A stretch of 33,993 nt of DNA from Rhodospirillales bacterium (GCA_009377525.1 WHTW01000081.1:1-33993); one strand, 5' to 3'. Shown: positions 1 to 7,490, counted from the first letter of the stretch. A program made the numbers and translations. The notes: generated from the sequence alone by a model not told the origin.

Positions 1-54
1 GTTGCACAGGGCACATTCCGTCCAGCTGATTCAAGCTGGACGGAATGTGCTTTA
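1..54. repeat. Palindromic hairpin repeat, copy 1
   Basis: A perfect 17-bp inverted repeat (arms 11-27 and 34-50, 6-nt loop GATTCA) lies just ahead of the dioxygenase gene. A second copy at 8482-8535 is nearly identical, including flanks outside the stem (CACAGG before, CTTT after). Two stem positions differ between copies and both changes are matched on the opposite arm, so the fold is kept. This is seen directly. The element resembles a REP-type dispersed repeat; any role as attenuator or mRNA stabiliser is inference. Confidence 0.75.
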
Positions 55-83
55 GGCGAGCGGTGTTCAGGGGAGAAGAAGCC

Positions 84-1145
84 ATGATCACGACGGTTGT
101 TGGTGGGGCGATGCTTCCGCATGCCCCCCAGTTCTTCACGATGCCGCCGACTGAAGACCGCGACAATGTCGAGCGGGTGCGCGCCGCGGCGGCGGAAATC
201 GGCAGGAAGCTGCGCGAGCTGAAGCCGGATCTCTGGATCATCTTCTCCAATGACCACGCCGAGCAATTCTTTCATTCTGTCGCACCGCCGTTCACCATTC
301 ACGTCGGCGGAGCCTCGCACGGGCACTTCGCGGGCCACGACTTTCGTTGGGATATTCCGGGTACGGTCGGCCTCGACCTGGTCCGCCAACTCTACAAGCA
401 GGGCTTCGATCCCGCCTTCACGAGCACCGCGAAGTTCGACTACGCCATGGGGATTCCCCTTACCCATATCGGGCACACCGATCCTGTCTTGCCGATCTAC
501 ATCAACGCCTATCTCGCGCCGCAGCCGACCATGGCGCGCTGCTATGCCTTCGGCGAGGCGATCGCACGGTCGGTGACCGTGCTTGGCCTGAGGACGGTCG
601 TGCTGGCCAGCGGAGGGATGTCGCATTTTCCCGGTACCGATCGCTATTCCAATCCGGAACTTGAATGGGATCGGGCTGCCCTGTCGCGCATCGCGGCGGG
701 CAACCTGAAATCCCTGATCGGTTACGACGAAGACGAGCTGGACGACAAAGGGAACATCGAGCTTCGATGCTGGGCATGTGCCGCCGGCGCGCTGGGTGAG
801 CGCAAGCCGGACATCGTTTCGATGGATCCAAGCTGGCACCACAACTACGCCTCGGTCGCCTGGTTTGGCGGTGGCGGTGCCCGGCGCGACCTGCACTATC
901 CGTCGATCAAGCCGGAGCTCGTCGGGCTGACGAGCGCCCTGCACGGCCTGGCCCATGATGCGTCCGCGCGGGCCCGGTTTCTTGCCGACGCAAACAGCTT
1001 CGCGGCCCGCTTTCCGTTGACCCCGGAACAAAGCAGAGCGCTGGTGCTGCTGGATGTGCCGACCATCGTGGCGATGGGCACTCATCCCTTGGTCGCCTTC
1101 CTTGCCAACATGCAGGTCCGGCGCGACAGAGCCGAACGGGGATGA
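84..1145 (+). CDS. Extradiol ring-cleavage dioxygenase, LigB-LigA fusion type
   Basis: Predicted non-haem Fe(II) class III extradiol dioxygenase that opens a catecholic ring with O2. The start at 84 (MITTVVGG) is preferred over an upstream ATG at 45 because GGGAGAAG lies before it. Residues 1-280 match the LigB catalytic fold: His13 (MLPHAPQ), His58 (SNDHAEQ) and Glu226 (NIELRCW) fit the iron triad, and His181 (GGMSHFPG) the catalytic acid-base histidine. Residues about 290-345, with the motif FAARFPLTPEQ and a GTHPL ending, resemble the small LigA subunit. The two chains would thus be fused, as in gallate dioxygenases (DesB/GalA), though at 353 residues it is shorter than those. The substrate cannot be read from sequence; protocatechuate or gallate types are candidates. 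No other aromatic-degradation genes are visible downstream, and the window edge hides the upstream neighbours. Confidence 0.82.
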   Translation: MITTVVGGAMLPHAPQFFTMPPTEDRDNVERVRAAAAEIGRKLRELKPDLWIIFSNDHAEQFFHSVAPPFTIHVGGASHGHFAGHDFRWDIPGTVGLDLVRQLYKQGFDPAFTSTAKFDYAMGIPLTHIGHTDPVLPIYINAYLAPQPTMARCYAFGEAIARSVTVLGLRTVVLASGGMSHFPGTDRYSNPELEWDRAALSRIAAGNLKSLIGYDEDELDDKGNIELRCWACAAGALGERKPDIVSMDPSWHHNYASVAWFGGGGARRDLHYPSIKPELVGLTSALHGLAHDASARARFLADANSFAARFPLTPEQSRALVLLDVPTIVAMGTHPLVAFLANMQVRRDRAERG

Positions 1146-1185
1146 CCGCAATCAAGCCGCCGGCCGGCCGGCCGGCGTGGCCAGG

Positions 1186-1590
1186 ATGCCGGCGTGCCTG
1201 CTGTGCCTGCTGTGCCTAAAGGACGCACTACTTTGTTCTTCAGCCGGTAGCTCTGGCCGACCCCTCATCGTGCAAATCGACGAGGTTCATGGCGGCACGA
1301 CGATCGCGCGCGGCGCCGACGCCATCCGCAAGACCATGGCGGCCTATGTCGGCCTAAAACCGCACATGGACGTGGTCACCCATCACACCACGGTCGCGGG
1401 CGACTTCGCCATGACGCGCTCGCAGTGGCTGATCCGGGGCATCGATGCCCAGGGCCGGCCGGTCGAGGTGCATCACTACGGCATGGAGGTCCATCGCCGC
1501 CTGCCCGACGGCACCTGGGCGTTCTTCATCGATCATCCGTCCGGCGCCGACGCGAGCTGGGCCGTCAAGGCGCCACCGCCGACCAAATAG
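1186..1590 (+). CDS. SnoaL/NTF2-like protein, probably decayed at the N-terminus
   Basis: The C-terminal two thirds (from HGGTTIARGADAIR to the end) look like a SnoaL-like NTF2 fold: an RGADAIRKTM helix, a VAGDFAMTRSQW strand, and a GRPVEVHHYGMEVHRR then DGTWAFFIDHP ending. The expected first helices and the usual LYEPDA-type strand are missing. In their place is a cysteine/leucine-rich stretch read from GC-repetitive DNA (1157-1175 is a run of CCGG units). Another frame over 1231-1262 reads FVLQPVALADP, closer to what the family has there, which suggests a frameshift. It follows the dioxygenase by 40 bp, so the two were probably co-transcribed. The start is uncertain. It may be a pseudogene; such folds are often small isomerases or hydratases, but no function can be assigned here. 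Confidence 0.5.
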   Translation: MPACLLCLLCLKDALLCSSAGSSGRPLIVQIDEVHGGTTIARGADAIRKTMAAYVGLKPHMDVVTHHTTVAGDFAMTRSQWLIRGIDAQGRPVEVHHYGMEVHRRLPDGTWAFFIDHPSGADASWAVKAPPPTK

Positions 1591-1829
1591 GCCGCCCGCG
1601 CTCAGCCGGCATATCCTGCTTGTGACCCAGAGATTGCCTTCGGTCGGCGGCATGGGATCATATGCCTGGTGATGGTCACACCGCCGATGACAGTGGCTAT
1701 GGCATCCTAGCTTGATCGCTAGCATCGGCTAGGTCGTGCGTCCGCCTTCACCGCTCAATTCGTCAGGGTTCTCAACCCGCCTCGATCGTGCTCTAGTTTG
1801 AGGCTGGCGGGGATTCTGAGGGGGATCTT

Positions 1830-2288
1830 ATGAAGTATATTCTAGTTCTGCTCGCGCTACTCGCGACGCCGGCGTACGCAGTCGACGGCATCATCACCAA
1901 GCCGAGCAACTATTCGGTGCGCGAGACGATTTCCCGCTTTGAAGCGGCGGTGAAATCAAGGGAGGGCGCAGGGTTTATTGTATTCACCGAAATCGATCAC
2001 GCTGCCGCGGGAAAGAAATTCGGCGTCGAGATGCGCCCTCGCACGGTGATCATCTTCGGCAATCCGAAACTCGGCACGCCAGTAATGGCAAAAACACCAC
2101 TGCTAGCGATCGACAATCCCCCGAAAGCTCTGGTTTGGGAGGATGATCAAGGCAAGGTATGGCTGTCCTACAATTCAGCCGACTACCTCTACAAGACGAT
2201 ATACCCCCGACACGGAGCAGAGGCGCCCCCGAACTACTCCGCCTTCGCGAAACTCCTCGACGAGATGACCGACCAGGCAACGAAATAA
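1830..2288 (+). CDS. Secreted DUF302 domain protein
   Basis: A 152-residue protein with a clear signal peptide (MKYILVLLALLATPAYA, cleavage before VDG), so it is expected in the periplasm. The mature part matches DUF302: NYSVRETISRFEAAVKSREG, then FTEIDHAAAGKKFGVEMRPRTVIIFGNPKLGTP and a closing YLYKTIYPRHG region. The structural core is a TBP-like fold of unknown biochemical role, sometimes found near metal or redox genes. GGGGGA sits 7 nt before the ATG. It is separated from the gene before it by about 240 bp with no gene that I can see. Its local base composition is less GC-rich than its neighbours (ATT, AAA and TAT codons are frequent), a weak hint of separate ancestry. It ends close to the GH15 remnant on the other strand. 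Confidence 0.8.
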   Translation: MKYILVLLALLATPAYAVDGIITKPSNYSVRETISRFEAAVKSREGAGFIVFTEIDHAAAGKKFGVEMRPRTVIIFGNPKLGTPVMAKTPLLAIDNPPKALVWEDDQGKVWLSYNSADYLYKTIYPRHGAEAPPNYSAFAKLLDEMTDQATK

Positions 2289-2339
2289 ACGTCGAGCGAA
2301 GGGAAAAACAACGCACCTTCCGGCCGGTTCAACGTCTTA

Positions 2340-2569
2340 CCGAAAGTAGTGCCGTCACCATCGCCGAGGTAGCGGCGGGTGATGCCGCGGCGGCGGCCGA
2401 ACGGCGCCAGCCGCCATCATCCGTGCTCCGGCGCGCCGAGCAGGGCGGCAAAGCAGGCGTCCGAGTCGAAGCGCGGCCAGCACATCCAGTCGATCGAGCC
2501 GTCGCGCGCCACCAGGGCCGCCGTCTTGCAATCGCCGATCAGGGCATAGTCCTCGATCCGTGAAGGCAT
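2340..2569 (-). pseudogene. Remnant of a GH15 (glucoamylase/trehalase-like) gene, N-terminal part only
   Basis: Read on the minus strand from an ATG at 2569, the frame gives MPSRIEDYALIGDC, TAALVARDGSIDWMCWPRFD and ACFAALLGAPEHG. This is the characteristic start of GH15 family proteins, which normally run to about 600 residues. After residue 50 there is an in-frame TGA (2417-2419) exactly where the family has an arginine (EHG-R-W), consistent with a CGA-to-TGA change. The same frame then continues with WRLAPFG and RRYLGDG before similarity ends near 2340, next to the DUF302 stop. So the gene has a nonsense codon and has lost about 90 percent of its length. The functional ancestor would have hydrolysed alpha-glucosidic bonds or trehalose. 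Confidence 0.72.
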
Positions 2570-2617
2570 CGGGACTAGCAACGTCGGGCGTGGCCGTTCG
2601 TTGCGTCGGCCAGGAAC

Positions 2618-3016
2618 TCAGGCAAGGGCACAGGCCGCCGCGATCACTTCGATCTCGACCAGCCAGTCGGGCGTCAGGGTTTCCACGACGATCGCCGTCG
2701 TCGGGATCCGGCGACCGCCGAGCGCCTGGACGCGGGCATTCTGGTTGGTCTCGGCGAAGGCCGCGTCGCGAAGATAGCTCGTGAGGCGCACGACGTTGTC
2801 GGTCGTCATGCCGGCGTCGGCCAGGATGCGCCGGATGTTGGACCACAGAAGCGCCAGCTGCGCGTCCAGGCCGGCGGGCGCCTTGCCGTCGGCATCGAGT
2901 CCCATCGTTCCGCTGACGAACAGGAACCGCTGGGGTGCGGTCACTTCCATCGCGTGGATGTAGTCGCCGGTGGCGGCATAGATTCCGTCGGTGGGGTTGC
3001 GGGGTATCATCTGCAT
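2618..3016 (-). CDS. RidA/YjgF/Rid family protein
   Basis: A 132-residue Rid-family protein. RidA proteins hydrolyse reactive enamine/imine intermediates released by PLP enzymes; other Rid branches act in catabolism of amino or heterocyclic compounds. Diagnostic stretches are FLFVSGTMGLDADGKAPAG, QLALLWSNIRRILADAGM, NVVRLTSYL and a final TLTPDWLVEIEVIAAA. The usual RidA arginine-centred motif near the end (R-x-C/A-V-E) is not obvious, the C-terminal region reading PTTAIVVETLTPDWLVEIE, so this may be a non-deaminase Rid branch. The start at 3016 (MQMIPRNP) is chosen because AGGAG stands 7 nt ahead; longer frames run through the promoter of the divergent gene. It faces away from an Lrp-type regulator with a 67-bp gap, which suggests that the regulator controls it. 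Confidence 0.85.
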   Translation of the reverse strand: MQMIPRNPTDGIYAATGDYIHAMEVTAPQRFLFVSGTMGLDADGKAPAGLDAQLALLWSNIRRILADAGMTTDNVVRLTSYLRDAAFAETNQNARVQALGGRRIPTTAIVVETLTPDWLVEIEVIAAACALA

Positions 3017-3083
3017 CGTGCATCTCCTGTCTGCGATCGAGGAAGAGCACGAGGGAATCCGCGCGCAAAGCAGGGAATGGCGC

Positions 3084-3623
3084 ATGAACGCAGAAACAGA
3101 CAACGTTCGCCGCAAGGCGCCGTCGGCCCGTCCGTTGGACGCCTTCGACCGAAGGATCTTAGGCGTCCTGGTGGAGGATGCGCGCCTCTCCTACGCCGAG
3201 ATCGGCCAGGTCGTCGGCCTGTCGGCGCCGGCCGTGCATGAACGGGTCCGGCGGCTGCGGGCTGCCGGGATCGTGAAGCGCATCCAGGCCGCGGTCGACG
3301 GGCACGCGGTCGGCAAGCCGCTTCTCGCCTTCGTCCACGTCGATGCCGAGGGCTGGGGCAAGAGCCAGCGCATGATGCGCCTGAAGGACTTTCCCGAAGT
3401 CGAGGAGATGCATTCGGTCGCCGGCGACACCTGCGTCGTCCTGAAGGTGAGGACGGCCAGCCCGCAGGCGATGGAGCATTTCCTGTCGCAGCTCCATGTG
3501 CTTCCGGGCATTCGCGGGACGAAGAGCTATGTCGTCCTGTCGACCTATCTCGAGAGGCCGGTGCAGGCCGACGTCACGCAGGACTGGCCGGCGGTCGGCC
3601 TGCCGCCGGCCAGTCCTGCGTGA
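3084..3623 (+). CDS. Lrp/AsnC family transcriptional regulator
   Basis: A 179-residue Lrp/AsnC regulator. Residues 17-70 form the winged helix (LDAFDRRILGVLVEDARLSYAEIG, then SAPAVHERVRRLRAAGIV). They are followed by the RAM/Lrp ligand-binding domain (LLAFVHVDAEGW, VEEMHSVAGDTCVVLKVR, LPGIRGTKSYVVLSTYLER). Such proteins usually sense an amino acid and form octamers. Its divergent position to the RidA gene suggests that it regulates amino-acid or imine catabolism through the shared 67-bp region. The start at 3084 (MNAETDN) is preferred, with AGGGA 9 nt upstream. The last 15 or so codons lie inside a perfect 19-bp inverted repeat, so the tail QDWPAVGLPPASPA may be encoded by a terminator-like structure and is not part of the conserved fold. 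Confidence 0.87.
   Translation: MNAETDNVRRKAPSARPLDAFDRRILGVLVEDARLSYAEIGQVVGLSAPAVHERVRRLRAAGIVKRIQAAVDGHAVGKPLLAFVHVDAEGWGKSQRMMRLKDFPEVEEMHSVAGDTCVVLKVRTASPQAMEHFLSQLHVLPGIRGTKSYVVLSTYLERPVQADVTQDWPAVGLPPASPA
3576..3621 (+). terminator. 19-bp perfect hairpin over the lrp stop codon
   Basis: Arms 3576-3594 and 3603-3621 are exact reverse complements with an 8-nt loop, and the lrp stop codon (TGA, 3621-3623) begins on the last base of the right arm. No T-tract follows, so it is not a textbook intrinsic terminator. It could stop transcription between the convergent lrp and hxlR-type genes or protect the 3' end of the message. Confidence 0.5.
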
Positions 3624-3646
3624 CACCGGCCTGCGACCAGAGTCAT

Positions 3647-4348
3647 CTACGCAGCGTGTGCCGACGCCCGCTGCGACTTCACCTGCGCCAGCGGGCTCGG
3701 AGCAAGCCAGCGCGCGAGAGACCGCCGCGCCCAGGCGGCGCCGTGCACCTCTAGCCGCCCCTGCGTGCGCGCGGCCGCGAGCGACAGGTCGCCGCGGTAG
3801 AGGTAGATCATGTCCGGCAGCGTGGCCGCCAGATAGAGGTCGACCTCGTATCCCGGTTCCTCGACGCACAGCTCCACCCGTCCGTCGTCGTTGATGAACC
3901 ACCAATGGCGCATGCCCTCCGGCTGGTCGGCAAAGCTCAGCTTCACGACGCAGCGGCGTCCGCCGAAGGCATCGGGTTTGACGCAGAGCTCGAGCGCCCA
4001 CATCAGCAGGGTGAGATTGATCTCGTGCTTCGCGAGCTCGCGCCGCGTCCAGCGCTGGCCCCAGACGCCGAGTCCTTCGATGAGCGGCGCGAACTCCCGA
4101 CCGGCCGATGTCAGATGGTAGGTCCAGCTTCGTCCGCTGCCCGACCGGCGCCGTTCGACGATCCCCTCGGCCTCCAGCTCCTTCAGGCGCCGCGACAGCA
4201 GGGTCGGCGAGGCGAGCGGGACGCCGCGCCTAAGCTGAGAGAAGCGCGTCGCGCCGGCGACGAGATCTCGAAGGATCAGCGCCGTCCAGCGCTCGCAGAA
4301 TATCTCCGCCGCCTTGGCGATGGGGCAGAACTGGCCGTAGCTCCTCAT
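3647..4348 (-). CDS. HxlR-type winged-helix regulator with C-terminal sterol-carrier-like domain
   Basis: A 233-residue regulator. Residues 1-100 are an HxlR-type HTH: FCPIAKAAEIFCERWTALILRDL, then GATRFSQLRRGVPLASPTLLSRRLKELEAEGIVERR. The second half (about 130-215: CVVKLSFADQPEGMRHWWFINDDGRVELCVEEPG, YLAATLPDMIYLYRGDLSLAAA, LEVHG) resembles the SCP2-like module found behind some HxlR proteins, presumably for a hydrophobic ligand. It is divergent to a SAM-dependent methyltransferase with a 126-bp gap, so that gene is the likely target. HxlR proteins often answer to electrophiles or quinones, but the ligand here is unknown. The ATG at 4348 has GGGAG upstream. It converges on lrp. Confidence 0.83.
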   Translation of the reverse strand: MRSYGQFCPIAKAAEIFCERWTALILRDLVAGATRFSQLRRGVPLASPTLLSRRLKELEAEGIVERRRSGSGRSWTYHLTSAGREFAPLIEGLGVWGQRWTRRELAKHEINLTLLMWALELCVKPDAFGGRRCVVKLSFADQPEGMRHWWFINDDGRVELCVEEPGYEVDLYLAATLPDMIYLYRGDLSLAAARTQGRLEVHGAAWARRSLARWLAPSPLAQVKSQRASAHAA

Positions 4349-4474
4349 GTCCCATTCTCCCGGTCTCGATGCGGCAAGCTTAGGCGGCTCTGCCGCCGCG
4401 CGAACAGTACACTTCGTGGACTATTTCAGGGCTCGCCGGGGACGAATGATGCGGCGACTCGGAAAGGAGGGCAG

Positions 4475-5311
4475 ATGACCCGGCGAACCGAAGACCGCGT
4501 TGCGCTGCACTACGCCCAGGGCGACCTCGAACGCACCATCCTCGAGGCGCTCGTCGCCTCGGGCAAGGATCCGGATCGCCTGACGCCGGAGGACCTGACG
4601 CCGGTCGACGAGTTCCACACCGGCGGGCGAGAGGCGACGGCCGCCTTTGCCGAGCAGGCCGGTTTCGCGATGGGCCAGCACCTTCTCGACATCGGCTGCG
4701 GCATCGGCGGGCCGTCGCGCTTCTTCGCGCGCGAGCGCGGCTGCCGCGTGACGGGCATCGACCTGACGGAAGACTATGTGCGCACCGCCGAGGCACTGTC
4801 CCGCCGGGTCGGTCTCGACGCACAGGTCGCCTACCGGCAGGCGAGCGCGGTTGCCCTGCCGTTCGCCGATGCGGCGTTCGACGGCGCCTACATGATCCAT
4901 GTCGGCATGAACGTCGCGGACAAGGCCGCGCTCTTCGCCGGCGTGCGCCGGGTCGTGAAGCAAGGCGGCACGTTCGCCCTCTTCGACATCATGAAGACCG
5001 GAGACGGCGAGCTCAGCTACCCCGTCCCCTGGGCGACCGTCAGCGAGACGAGCTTCGTCGCCAGCCCTGCGGAGTATCGCCGCGGCCTGGAAGCCGCCGG
5101 GTTCGCGATCGTCGGGGAGCGCAACCGCCGCGACTTCGCCGCCAGATTCTTCGCCGAGGCAACGGCCCGTGCCGCCGCGGCAGGCGGACCGCCGCCGCTC
5201 GGCACGCACCTCCTGATGAGGGAAAACGCGGCGCAGAAGATCGCCAATGTCGTGGCCAACCTCGAGAAGGGCCTGATCGCACCGATCGAGCTCATCTGTC
5301 GGACGAGGTAG
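4475..5311 (+). CDS. Class I SAM-dependent methyltransferase
   Basis: A 278-residue methyltransferase of the class I Rossmann type. Motif I is at residues 70-80 (LLDIGCGIGGP), the acidic end of strand 2 is VTGIDLTEDYV, and the later motifs are ASAVALPFADAAFDGAY and RVVKQGGTFALFDI. The order and the GIGGPSRFFA sequence recall ubiquinone/sarcosine-dimethylglycine-type methyltransferases acting on small molecules. The acceptor cannot be named. The start at 4475 (MTRRTED) has an excellent Shine-Dalgarno (AAAGGAGG, 4 nt spacing); the longer frame upstream runs through the divergent regulator. Control by the HxlR-type protein is inferred from position. Confidence 0.85.
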   Translation: MTRRTEDRVALHYAQGDLERTILEALVASGKDPDRLTPEDLTPVDEFHTGGREATAAFAEQAGFAMGQHLLDIGCGIGGPSRFFARERGCRVTGIDLTEDYVRTAEALSRRVGLDAQVAYRQASAVALPFADAAFDGAYMIHVGMNVADKAALFAGVRRVVKQGGTFALFDIMKTGDGELSYPVPWATVSETSFVASPAEYRRGLEAAGFAIVGERNRRDFAARFFAEATARAAAAGGPPPLGTHLLMRENAAQKIANVVANLEKGLIAPIELICRTR

Positions 5312-5331
5312 GGCGACCTCCCGAATGCCGG

Positions 5332-6207
5332 TTATTCCTTGGCCGCCACCTTGTCCTGCGTCCTGAGCTCGAAGTCGCTGGCGTCATGCCGCTCATGCAG
5401 CTGGTTTGCCGGATCGCCCTGCATCCGATTGACGATGCGTCCGCGCTTCACAGCCGGCCGCTCGCCGATCGTGTCGGCCCAGCGCTGGACGTTCTTGTAT
5501 TCCGTCACCGCCAGGAACTCGCCGGCGCCGTAGAGCAGGCCCTTGGCCAGGCCGCCGTACCACGGCCACACCGCGATGTCGGCGATGGTGTAGTCGTCGC
5601 CGGCCAGGAACCTGGCTTCGCCCAGCCGCCGGTCGAGCACGTCGAGCTGCCGCTTGGTCTCCATGGCGAAGCGGTCGATGGCATATTCGATCTTGGCTGG
5701 CGCGTAGGCATAGAAGTGTCCGAAGCCGCCACCGAGGTAAGGCGCGCTGCCCATCTGCCAGAACAGCCAGGACAGGCATTCCGCGCGCGTCGCGACGTCC
5801 TTCGGCAGGAACTCGCCGAACTTCTCGGCCAGGTGCATCAGGATCGCGCCGGATTCGAACACGCGGATCGGCTTGGGCCCGCTGCGGTCCACGAGGGCCG
5901 GGATCTTGGAATTGGGATTGGCCGCCACGAAGCCCGAGCCGAACTGCTCGCCCTCGCCGATCTTGATCAGCCAGGCATCGTACTCGGCGCCGGCGTGGCC
6001 TTTGGCTAAAAGCTCTTCGAGCATGATGGTGACCTTCTGACCGTTCGGCGTGCCCAGCGAATAGAGCTGCATCGGGTGGCGGCCCACCGGCAGCTCCTTG
6101 TCGTGGGTCGGCCCGGCGATCGGCCGGTTGATGCTGGCGAAGCGGCCGCCATTCGCCTTGTTCCAGGTCCAGACCGGGGGCGGCGTGTAGTCGGTTGTGG
6201 TGGTCAT
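5332..6207 (-). CDS. yghU: YghU-like glutathione S-transferase / disulfide reductase
   Basis: A 291-residue member of the Nu-class (YghU/YfcG) glutathione transferases, which show strong disulfide-bond reductase activity with glutathione. Family hallmarks are an N-terminal extension (WTWNKANGGRFASINRPIAG), the block PVGRHPMQLYSLGTPNGQKV, the glutathione-site NPNSKIPALVD and FESGAILMHLAEK, then a helical C-terminal domain with FLAGDDYTIADIAVWPWYGG. The start at 6207 (MTTTTDY) has AGAGGGA 8 nt ahead; the longer open frame runs into the intergenic region and lacks family similarity. It converges on the methyltransferase gene with a 20-bp gap. Its likely role is thiol redox protection in the cytoplasm. 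Confidence 0.9.
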   Translation of the reverse strand: MTTTTDYTPPPVWTWNKANGGRFASINRPIAGPTHDKELPVGRHPMQLYSLGTPNGQKVTIMLEELLAKGHAGAEYDAWLIKIGEGEQFGSGFVAANPNSKIPALVDRSGPKPIRVFESGAILMHLAEKFGEFLPKDVATRAECLSWLFWQMGSAPYLGGGFGHFYAYAPAKIEYAIDRFAMETKRQLDVLDRRLGEARFLAGDDYTIADIAVWPWYGGLAKGLLYGAGEFLAVTEYKNVQRWADTIGERPAVKRGRIVNRMQGDPANQLHERHDASDFELRTQDKVAAKE

Positions 6208-6385
6208 GCACGGGTCCCTCTTTGCTATGGACTGGGACCATAAAACCTTGACCCGGGCGCGCGCCACCAAGGGGAAGTAACCCGGCCATGAGCGCTGCTC
6301 ATGGTCGTCTGGATGCAGGAAAACAGGCCCTTCCGGTAAGGTGTTGCATAAAAACCACAATATTCGGCTTGCAGTTGTCACGCGA

Positions 6386-6414
6386 TTGCTGCGGTAGGCC
6401 CAAAATAGTATAAG
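6386..6414 (+). promoter_or_regulatory. Predicted sigma-70-type promoter of the ompA-family gene
   Basis: TTGCTG at 6386-6391, a 17-bp spacer and TATAAG at 6409-6414 lie about 60 bp before the start codon, within a stretch that is more AT-rich than its surroundings. This is the only good -35/-10 pair I see in this gap of about 265 bp, which also serves the divergent yghU-like gene. Confidence 0.55.
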
Positions 6415-6473
6415 TTGCGGCGCATGCTTGTCGTTAAGGCGCCTCAAAGGTAACACAGTCGGGGAGATAACAG

Positions 6474-7490
6474 ATGAAGAGGATGGTCGTTGGTGCTGCG
6501 CTGCTCGCAGCGGCGCCGTTCGCTGCCCAGGCACAGTCGCTTCAGCCGGGCGGCGTCTACGTCGGCCTCGAAGGCGGCGCGAACTGGCTTTTCAACAGCT
6601 CGTTCAACAGCACAATCATCACCGGGGGCGGCGCCGGCTCGTTCACCTCGAACGCTTCGTTCAACACCGGCTACGTCCTGGGTGGCATGGTCGGTTACGA
6701 CTTCGTCGGTCCGCGCGTCGAACTGGAAGGCGCCTATCGCGCCAACACCGGCAATGTCCAGACGGGTGCCGTCGTCGCCAACTTCGGCTTCAATCTCCAG
6801 CAAATCAACGTGATGGGCAACATCTACTACGACTTCCTGGCTGGAGGTCGGTTCGTTCCCTATGTCGGCGCGGGCGCCGGAGTCGCCTTCCTGGACGTGG
6901 GCGCTCTCGGCACGTCGGTGACCAGCACGCAGTTCGCCTACCAGGCCATGCTCGGCGCGGGCTACAACCTCGATGAGACCTTCCGTATCAACCTGGAAGG
7001 CCGCTACATGGGCACGACCACGCCGAACTTCGTGCATACGGGTCCGGGCTTCTCGGTCACCACCAATCCGACGATCAACAACATCTCGGTGATGGCGAGC
7101 CTGCAGATGCGCTTCGGCGCCGCTCCGCCGCCGCCGCCCCCGCCGCCGCCGGTGGTGACGCCGCCGTCGTTCATGGTGTTCTTCGACTGGGATCGCTCGA
7201 ACCTGAGCCAGCAGGCGCTGAACACGATCAAGCAGGCTGCGGCTGCCTTCAAGCAGAAGGGCAACGCCCGCATCACGGCGACCGGCCACACCGACACGTC
7301 GGGCCCGGAGGCCTACAACATGGCGCTGTCGCTGCGTCGCGCCAACGCGGTGAAGGACGCCCTGGTGCGTGAGGGCGTGCCGGCGCAGGCGATCACGGTG
7401 ATCGGCCGCGGCGAGAAGGGCCTGCTGGTCCAGACCGCCGATGGTGTGCGCGAGCCGCAGAACCGCCGCGTCGAGATCGTCATCCAGTAA
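6474..7490 (+). CDS. OmpA-family outer membrane protein (beta-barrel plus peptidoglycan-binding domain)
   Basis: A 338-residue OmpA-like protein. A signal peptide of about 20 residues (MKRMVVGAALLAAAPFAAQA) precedes an N-terminal eight-stranded-barrel-type domain (GGVYVGLEGGANW, YVLGGMVGYDF, FVPYVGAGAGVAFLDVG, FRINLEGRYMG). Next come a run of nine prolines (about 219-227, from a CCG/CCC repeat) and an OmpA/MotB peptidoglycan-binding domain (FFDWDRSNLSQQALNTI, TATGHTDTSG, LSLRRANAVKDAL, NRRVEIVIQ). The Asp and Arg of HTDTSG and LRRA that hold diaminopimelate are present. It should anchor the outer membrane to the cell wall. GGGGAG stands 8 nt before the ATG. A strong promoter and terminator frame the gene, so it is a single, probably highly expressed, unit. 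Confidence 0.93.
   Translation: MKRMVVGAALLAAAPFAAQAQSLQPGGVYVGLEGGANWLFNSSFNSTIITGGGAGSFTSNASFNTGYVLGGMVGYDFVGPRVELEGAYRANTGNVQTGAVVANFGFNLQQINVMGNIYYDFLAGGRFVPYVGAGAGVAFLDVGALGTSVTSTQFAYQAMLGAGYNLDETFRINLEGRYMGTTTPNFVHTGPGFSVTTNPTINNISVMASLQMRFGAAPPPPPPPPPVVTPPSFMVFFDWDRSNLSQQALNTIKQAAAAFKQKGNARITATGHTDTSGPEAYNMALSLRRANAVKDALVREGVPAQAITVIGRGEKGLLVQTADGVREPQNRRVEIVIQ

Noticed and set aside
2355..3068. A 237-codon minus-strand frame over the RidA gene and the GH15 remnant
   Set aside because: It is arginine-rich out-of-frame translation of both; the real frames carry family motifs.
7128..7155. A trinucleotide (CCG) repeat as a phase-variable tract in the ompA-family gene
   Set aside because: It encodes the normal proline-rich linker, is mixed CCG/CCC, and length changes by whole codons would not switch the gene off.
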